DNA from: Campylobacter lanienae NCTC 13004
Lineage (GTDB): Bacteria > Campylobacterota > Campylobacteria > Campylobacterales > Campylobacteraceae
Reading direction: 5' to 3'
Length of the DNA stretch: 64,000 nucleotides
Assembly: GCF_002139935.1 (NCBI RefSeq)
Contig: NZ_CP015578.1
Location: 930,001 to 994,000, forward strand
Both the position numbers and the translations under genes were made by a program. The stretch's first letter is position 1. Each line of letters starts with the position of its first letter. The notes beneath the pieces are model-generated. The model did not search any database. It was not told where the DNA came from and saw nothing but the letters and a program-made list of their open reading frames with translations. Shown piece after piece: positions 59,066-64,000 of this stretch.

Positions 59066-60406
59066 ATGGCAAAATCAAAAACTATCTTTGAGTGCGAAGC
59101 CTGTGGCAATCAACAGAGCAAATGGATGGGCAAATGCCCGCAATGCGGAGCGTGGGAGAGCTTTATCGAGCTTAGTAGCGAACAGATAAAAGTCAGCCAA
59201 GAGCTAGCCAAACTATCCAAAACCACCAAAAACGCCACCCCCATATCTCAAATTCAAATAGAACAAATCAAACGCATATCAACCAAAGATGATGAGCTAG
59301 ACCTTGTCTTAGGTGGTGGCATAGTGAGTGGCTCACTTGTACTTATCGGTGGAAGCCCTGGAATAGGCAAATCCACCCTACTACTCAAAATCGCTTCAAA
59401 TTTGGCAAACACCAACCAAAAAGTTCTATATGTAAGCGGAGAAGAGAGCACGAGCCAAATCAAGCTAAGAGCCGATAGATTAAACGCAAATAGCGATAAT
59501 CTATTTTTATTAACAGAGATTGATCTCTCATCTATATTAGCCCAACTGGCTAAAAATCGTTATGATACCATCATCATAGACTCTATCCAAACCCTATATA
59601 GTGACAAGATCAGCTCAGCACCCGGCTCAATTTCACAAGTTAGAGAGATCACCTTTGAGCTTATGCGACTAGCCAAAAAAGAGGATATAGCTATATTTAT
59701 CATCGGCCATATAACCAAAGAAGGCTCCATCGCTGGACCTAGAATTTTAGAGCATATGGTTGATGTGGTGCTATATTTTGAAGGCGATAGTAGCAAAGAA
59801 CTTCGCATATTAAGAGGGATAAAAAACCGCTTTGGCACCACAAGCGAAGTTGGAATATTCGAGATGCGTAGCAACGGCCTAATAAGTGCCAAAGATATTA
59901 GCAATAAATTTTTTACCCGTGGCAATGCCGTTAGCGGATCAGCCATCACAGTTACAATGGAAGGAAGTCGTGCCCTAGTAGTCGAAATCCAAGCCCTAGT
60001 CTGTGAAAGCAACTACCCCAAAAGAAGCTCAACCGGCTTTGACAAAAATCGCTTAGATATGATATTAGCACTTTTGGAGCGTAAATTAGAAATCCCTCTT
60101 GGCCATTACGATGTATTTATCAATGTAACTGGCGGTGTCAAGATCAATGAAACCGCTTGCGATTTAGCCGTGGTAGCTGCGATAATATCTAGCTTTCGTA
60201 ATCGCCCCATATCTAAAGAGAGCATATTTATCGGAGAGCTTAGCTTAAATGGCGAAATAAGGGAGATTTTCAATCTTGACGCAAGACTAAAAGAAGCCGT
60301 ATTTCAAAAATTCAAAAATGCCATCACCCCAAACAAACCGCTAGAAAACTACCCTATAAAAACATTCGTAGCCAAAGAAATAACCCAAGTTTTAGAGTGG
60401 ATGTAG
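59066..60406 (+). CDS. radA: DNA repair protein RadA
   Basis: 446 residues. N-terminal zinc finger CEACGNQQSKWMGKCPQC, RecA-like ATPase with Walker A GGSPGIGKST, the RadA-specific KNRFG loop, and a C-terminal Lon-protease-like domain (FINVTGGVKINE). It drives branch migration in recombination and natural transformation, which matters for the repeat-mediated variation here. One base after ftsY. Confidence 0.95.
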   Translation: MAKSKTIFECEACGNQQSKWMGKCPQCGAWESFIELSSEQIKVSQELAKLSKTTKNATPISQIQIEQIKRISTKDDELDLVLGGGIVSGSLVLIGGSPGIGKSTLLLKIASNLANTNQKVLYVSGEESTSQIKLRADRLNANSDNLFLLTEIDLSSILAQLAKNRYDTIIIDSIQTLYSDKISSAPGSISQVREITFELMRLAKKEDIAIFIIGHITKEGSIAGPRILEHMVDVVLYFEGDSSKELRILRGIKNRFGTTSEVGIFEMRSNGLISAKDISNKFFTRGNAVSGSAITVTMEGSRALVVEIQALVCESNYPKRSSTGFDKNRLDMILALLERKLEIPLGHYDVFINVTGGVKINETACDLAVVAAIISSFRNRPISKESIFIGELSLNGEIREIFNLDARLKEAVFQKFKNAITPNKPLENYPIKTFVAKEITQVLEWM

Positions 60407-60458
60407 CTAAATTTATAATATTTTAATCTAAATTTAGCTATAATTTTGCTATTTTTAA

Positions 60459-60545
60459 GCCTGAGTGGTGAAACTGGTAGACGCGCTAGACTCAAAATCT
60501 AGTAGGGGCAACCCTGTGTCGGTTCGAGTCCGACCTCAGGCACCA
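60459..60545 (+). tRNA. tRNA-Leu (CAA)
   Basis: 87 bases with encoded CCA and the long variable arm of class II. Starts GCCTGAGTGGTGAAACTGGT; anticodon loop CTCAAAA with anticodon CAA; T-arm GGTTCGAGTCC. Confidence 0.97.
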
Positions 60546-60832
60546 TTGCTACATTTCAATACTTTTCTTAAACTTTCACAAATTGCTAAAATATCCATAA
60601 AAATATTAAAAACAAAAATCCAATCACAAAAATTCAAATCTATATTTTAAATTTAAATTTCCATATCTCATTTTATTTACTATCACCCATAAAATCAAAT
60701 AAAAGATTTTAAATTCAAATAGAAAAAATTGTCTTTTAATACTTATCAAAAAATAAATTTTTTATATTTAATTTAAAAATAAGTAAATTTTTTATACAAT
60801 TCCGCCTAAATTTTATCAAATAAGGAGAAAAA
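60546..60832. other. AT-rich intergenic region before the autotransporter
   Basis: About 287 bases without a gene. A possible -10 (TATACAAT at 60793-60800) would place the RNA start near 60807, shortly before the small ORF. Nothing else recognised. Confidence 0.5.
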
Positions 60833-60907
60833 ATGAAAGGCGCTATAGCTACTATAGTAGCAAATTCCGCTACTACCCCCCCCCTATTTTTTCTAAAAGG
60901 AGTGTAA
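60833..60907 (+). CDS. 24-residue leader ORF carrying a C9 tract
   Basis: Starts ATG eight bases after AAGGAG and codes MKGAIATIVANSATTPPLFF followed by LKGV. Nine C at 60876-60884 lie in the TPP codons. The stop TAA ends one base before the autotransporter ATG (TAA-A-ATG). With one more C the frame would end in TGA overlapping that ATG (ATGA). With one less it would stop at 60894, on the Shine-Dalgarno of the autotransporter. No frame fuses the two proteins. It is likely a coupling leader rather than a functional peptide; not proven. Confidence 0.6.
   Translation: MKGAIATIVANSATTPPLFFLKGV
60876..60884. repeat. Poly-C tract (C9) in the autotransporter leader
   Basis: Nine C, fourth homopolymer of this length in the window. 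A perfect 14-base palindrome GCTACTATAGTAGC lies 16 bases upstream (60847-60860). Confidence 0.95.
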
Positions 60908-60908
60908 A

Positions 60909-63900
60909 ATGAATAACTCCAAAATCCTACTCTCATCAATTACAATTAGTATCTTATGCTCTGTCAATTTATCAGCTGCTTGCCCATATGGTACAGAAAG
61001 TGGCGGCAACACATGTACCATAAACAGCGGCGGAACAATAAATGATGGTCTCACCCCTTGGCATAATCCTGGTGGTGATTCTATTGGAAAAACCCTAATT
61101 ATAGACAATGGAACTCGAATTACTCAAGGCAACCAAAAAAGCACATTTGCTGGTAGCGTAAGAGATGGGAAAGCTGATAACAATACACTAATAATATCTG
61201 GTGGGTCAGTGCTTGATGCATATTATATAGTTGGCGGGAAAGCTAATGTTCCTAATGCCACTAGCAGCACAAGTGGTAATAGCGTAACAATCTCTGGAGC
61301 AAATACACAAGTAACAAGCCGTAATATAATCGCTGGTGGCTGGACTGCTGGAGAAGGCACAGCAAATGAAAATAGCGTAACGATCAACGAAGGTGCCACA
61401 GTAAGTAGCAATGTTTATGCCGGAGAGTCACATACTGGTGAAGCATCAAAAAATAAGGTAATAATAGACTCAGCCACAGTAACTAATGGCCAAATCTTAG
61501 GCGGAAACATAGTAACTAACGGCATAGCCAATGAAAATAGCGTAGTGATCCGTGGCACTGCTGTGGTAACTGGTGATATCACAGGTGGCGGAAGTCAACA
61601 TAGTAATAGTGGCCCGAGAGAGGCAAATAGTAACGAAGTAATCATAGATGGCACCGCCCAAATAAGAGGAACAATAACTGGTGGTGAAAGTTTTCACGCA
61701 GATGGCACAGCAAATTCCAATAAAATAACCATAGGCCAAAATGCCAATATATCACAAGTTACACAGATTACTGGCGCTACAAGCTCTCAAGGCACTGCAA
61801 ATAATAACGAATTAAATATCGCTGGTAGTGTAAGTGCTAATACTAGTATAACTGGTGGTATCGGTCAAACTGACGCTAGTAATAATAATATATTAATCAG
61901 TGGAGATAGCGCTGGAGCAGTAATCGGTGGCCAAAGTGCCCAAGGCAGCGCAAATAACAACGACATTATCATCGGCGGAAATGCCACTGGCAATATAACT
62001 GGTAGTATCGGCCAAACCGGCGCTGATAATAACAACATAAGTGTAGGTGGTAGTGTAGATAGTAATGTAATCGGCGGCCAAAGTGCCCAAGGCACCGCAA
62101 ATAACAACGATATAACCATCGGTGGAGATTCCACTGGCAATATAACTGGTGGTGAAGGTCAAACTGGCGCTAGTGATAATAATATTGCAATCAGTGGAGA
62201 TAGCACCGGAGCAATAATCGGTGGCCAAAGCGAGGCCGGCAGCGCAACTAAAAACGATATAACCATCGGTGGAAATTCCACTGGCAATATAACTGGTGGT
62301 GATGGCCAAACTGGCGCTAGTGATAATAATATATTAATCAGTGGAAATAGCACCGGAGCAATAATCGGTGGCCAAAGCGATGCCGGTGCCGCAAATAAAA
62401 ATGGTATTATCATCGGTGGTAGCGTAGGTGGTGATGTAATCGGTGGTATAGGTAACACTGATGCTGGTGATAACAATATAAACATAACTGGAAGCGTAAC
62501 AGGCAATGTAACTGGTGGCCAAAGCGCCCAAGGCACCGCAAATAAAAACGATATAACCATCGGCGGAAGTGTAGGTGGTAATGTAACTGGTGGTGATGGT
62601 AAAACCGGTGCTGAAAACAATAATATAAGTGTCGCTGGTAGTGTAGGCGGTGATGTAATCGGTGGTAAAACTGAAAATGGTTCAGCTGGTAATAACATTA
62701 TAAATATAGATGGTAATACCCAAGGAGATATCATCGGTGGTCAAACTAACGATACTAATGGCCAAACTAGTGGCAACCAAATAACTGCTAATGGCAATGT
62801 AGATGGTAATATCTATGGTGGTTATAATGAAGCAACACAAAAGGTTCAAGGTAGCAACAACACAATAACCCTATCAGGCGACCTTACTAAAGTAACTGGT
62901 AATATCCAAGTAGGTGATATCGCTAGTAATGGTGGTAGTGGAAATACCCTAAATATAAATACCAAAAACCCTGTAACCCTAGGAGGTAAAACCAATGGTG
63001 CTCAAAACATCAATATAGCAGTAGGCAATCTAGGTGCTGGTGATGCGGCTGTAACTATCGGCCCAAATGGCTCAATAGATGTAGGTGGCACTACTATTAG
63101 CGCTGAACTAAAAGTAAAAGATAACTTCAATCATGGTGATACGCTAAAACTATTTCAAACACAGGGCAATGCTAAAATCGAAGGCGAAGCAAATAGTGTA
63201 GATGTAACTGCCGTAAAAGGTGGTGCAGTAACCTATAAAGTAGAGATAGATAAAAGCGACCTTACCAAACCTGCTGAAGCAAAAATAACAGGCATAACAC
63301 CTGAGACAAAAACTATAAGTGAAGGTCTAGTAGCTGGTGCGGCCACTATATCTATAGCTTCTGAAAATACCGCTGGTAAAGGTATAGAGTCTGCTGCTGC
63401 TTCTACTTATGTAAATATGGCTAATGCTGGTGCTGGAACTGCTGTGGTAGCTCCATTTGGCTCTTCAATGGGTGGATCAAGCAAGATAAAAACTGGCTCT
63501 TATGTCAGATCAACTGGTATTAGCCTAATAGTTGGTGCGGCTGCTGGTAAATATACTGATGATGGCAAACTAACTATAGGGCCTTTTATCGAAATGGGTA
63601 AAAACTGGTATAGCACATATAATGACTTTGGTAATGGCGAGATAAGAGGTGATGGTGATAGTAGATATATCGGTGCTGGTTTGCTAGCTAGATATGACTT
63701 TGGTAGCATTCTAAGCTCTAGACCATATGTAGAAGCCTCTTTTAGATATGGTAGAAACTACAATAGATATGAGAATATCCATATGAATGATGGCTTTGGA
63801 AATCATGCTAAATATCATATGAATACAAACTACATTGGCTATCATCTGGGTGCTGGATATGAGTTTAGAAAAGATGATAAAGCTATTGAGTTATATGCTA

Positions 63901-64000
63901 AATATCTATATACTCGCTTAGCTGGTGATGAGATAGAGATTATGCATATACCATATGTATTTGAAGCTGTCGAGTCTCATAGGCTACTAACTGGTAGTAG
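60909..64000 (+). CDS. Autotransporter with a repetitive passenger, 3' end outside the window
   Basis: At least 1030 residues, open to the window end. A signal peptide (MNNSKILLSSITISILCSVN ... LSAA) leads a passenger with many short NITGG / NNDI-type turns, the pattern of a beta-helix surface domain. From about residue 340 to 633 there are six units with an exact 147-base period (starts 61926, 62073, 62220, 62367, 62514, 62661), seen as GGQSxxGxAxxNDITIGG. The typical autotransporter beta-domain begins near residue 857 (GSYVRSTGISLIVGAAAG, then Tyr/Gly-rich strands). Ribosome-binding site AAGGAG, seven bases before ATG. Likely adhesin-like; specificity unknown. Confidence 0.9.
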   Translation, partial: MNNSKILLSSITISILCSVNLSAACPYGTESGGNTCTINSGGTINDGLTPWHNPGGDSIGKTLIIDNGTRITQGNQKSTFAGSVRDGKADNNTLIISGGSVLDAYYIVGGKANVPNATSSTSGNSVTISGANTQVTSRNIIAGGWTAGEGTANENSVTINEGATVSSNVYAGESHTGEASKNKVIIDSATVTNGQILGGNIVTNGIANENSVVIRGTAVVTGDITGGGSQHSNSGPREANSNEVIIDGTAQIRGTITGGESFHADGTANSNKITIGQNANISQVTQITGATSSQGTANNNELNIAGSVSANTSITGGIGQTDASNNNILISGDSAGAVIGGQSAQGSANNNDIIIGGNATGNITGSIGQTGADNNNISVGGSVDSNVIGGQSAQGTANNNDITIGGDSTGNITGGEGQTGASDNNIAISGDSTGAIIGGQSEAGSATKNDITIGGNSTGNITGGDGQTGASDNNILISGNSTGAIIGGQSDAGAANKNGIIIGGSVGGDVIGGIGNTDAGDNNINITGSVTGNVTGGQSAQGTANKNDITIGGSVGGNVTGGDGKTGAENNNISVAGSVGGDVIGGKTENGSAGNNIINIDGNTQGDIIGGQTNDTNGQTSGNQITANGNVDGNIYGGYNEATQKVQGSNNTITLSGDLTKVTGNIQVGDIASNGGSGNTLNINTKNPVTLGGKTNGAQNINIAVGNLGAGDAAVTIGPNGSIDVGGTTISAELKVKDNFNHGDTLKLFQTQGNAKIEGEANSVDVTAVKGGAVTYKVEIDKSDLTKPAEAKITGITPETKTISEGLVAGAATISIASENTAGKGIESAAASTYVNMANAGAGTAVVAPFGSSMGGSSKIKTGSYVRSTGISLIVGAAAGKYTDDGKLTIGPFIEMGKNWYSTYNDFGNGEIRGDGDSRYIGAGLLARYDFGSILSSRPYVEASFRYGRNYNRYENIHMNDGFGNHAKYHMNTNYIGYHLGAGYEFRKDDKAIELYAKYLYTRLAGDEIEIMHIPYVFEAVESHRLLTGS
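61926..62807 (+). repeat. 147-bp in-frame repeat, six units, in autotransporter passenger
   Basis: Starts of GGTGGCCAAAG-type sequences fall exactly 147 bases apart (49 codons), each with an internal half-repeat of about 24 residues. The units differ by substitutions, so they are not newly made, but they keep frame. Confidence 0.9.

Noticed and set aside
60465-60650. 61-codon frame MVKLVDALDSK...
   Set aside because: Its first half is tRNA-Leu; not a protein gene.
60833-60911. Frameshift fusion of the leader ORF to the autotransporter through the C9 tract
   Set aside because: The autotransporter frame has a stop (TAA) at 60894 upstream of its ATG, so no tract length joins them.
61865-62734. 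Long leftward frames (up to 191 codons) rich in Pro, Leu and Ser
   Set aside because: Antisense shadows of the repetitive autotransporter passenger, kept open by the repeat codon bias.

Overview
The window is chromosomal DNA of a Campylobacter, most likely from the C. fetus/hyointestinalis/lanienae side of the genus. This rests on the low GC content and tightly packed operons with ATGA or TAATG overlaps. It also rests on campylobacterial gene orders (metG / Cys-rich protein / fbp / mobB, slt / yggT / gltX, hemL / flhX), a secreted FlaC-type flagellin, a TLR5-evasive type flagellin, and a 23S rRNA gene carrying an intervening sequence. The species cannot be fixed by eye.

Layout. 1-4838: end of folD (leftward), then a rightward run of a small cytochrome c, hemL, two small membrane proteins, a FliK-like protein and an FlhB C-domain paralogue. 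4835-15445: a leftward block of zupT, an IPNS-like oxygenase, a Mur-ligase-N-like protein, metG, a Cys-rich protein, fbp, mobB, dapE, a split LysE-type exporter and mutS2. 15589-19663: a sigma70-type promoter drives OsmC, an acyl-CoA-dehydrogenase-like flavoprotein and a complete SsuABC-like importer, which looks like a sulfur- or nitrogen-compound scavenging unit. 19687-22596: flaC and a twice-frameshifted, Fur-box-preceded TonB receptor. 22759-25313: an ATP-grasp gene with an in-frame G9 tract plus two related methyltransferases, a phase-variable small-molecule or glycan modification cassette. 25318-33387: leftward housekeeping genes (hisD, yaaA, HIT, trpC, a TPR lipoprotein, a YkgJ protein, a TrmN6-like enzyme, a coiled-coil lipoprotein, a flavin oxidoreductase). 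33577-42171: a lipoprotein, slt, yggT, gltX, queC, a phosphohexomutase, then rightward thiF-thiG-thiH.

42172-47357 is the accessory part. One flagellin gene sits inside a mosaic of hairpin-rich repeats present in direct and inverted orientation, including a 440-bp tandem repeat. Two C9 tracts flank the gene, and three different short tandem repeats lie at the right edge. 47358-53100 is an rRNA operon read leftward (16S, tRNA-Ala only, 23S with a 141-bp intervening sequence, 5S) with recognisable processing stems. 53148-57592: a leftward operon of 5-FCL, rny, a SYLF protein, DedA and an unrecognised anchored protein. 57647-60545: a TlpA-like lipoprotein, ftsY, radA and tRNA-Leu(CAA). 60833-64000: a C9-bearing 24-codon leader ORF placed one base before a large autotransporter. 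The passenger of that autotransporter contains six 49-residue repeats, and its beta-domain runs off the window.

The common thread of the accessory part is surface variability. There are four homopolymeric G/C tracts, all exactly nine long. They lie in an ATP-grasp gene, just upstream of a flagellin promoter, downstream of that flagellin, and in the leader of an autotransporter. Repeat arrays beside these loci could recombine.
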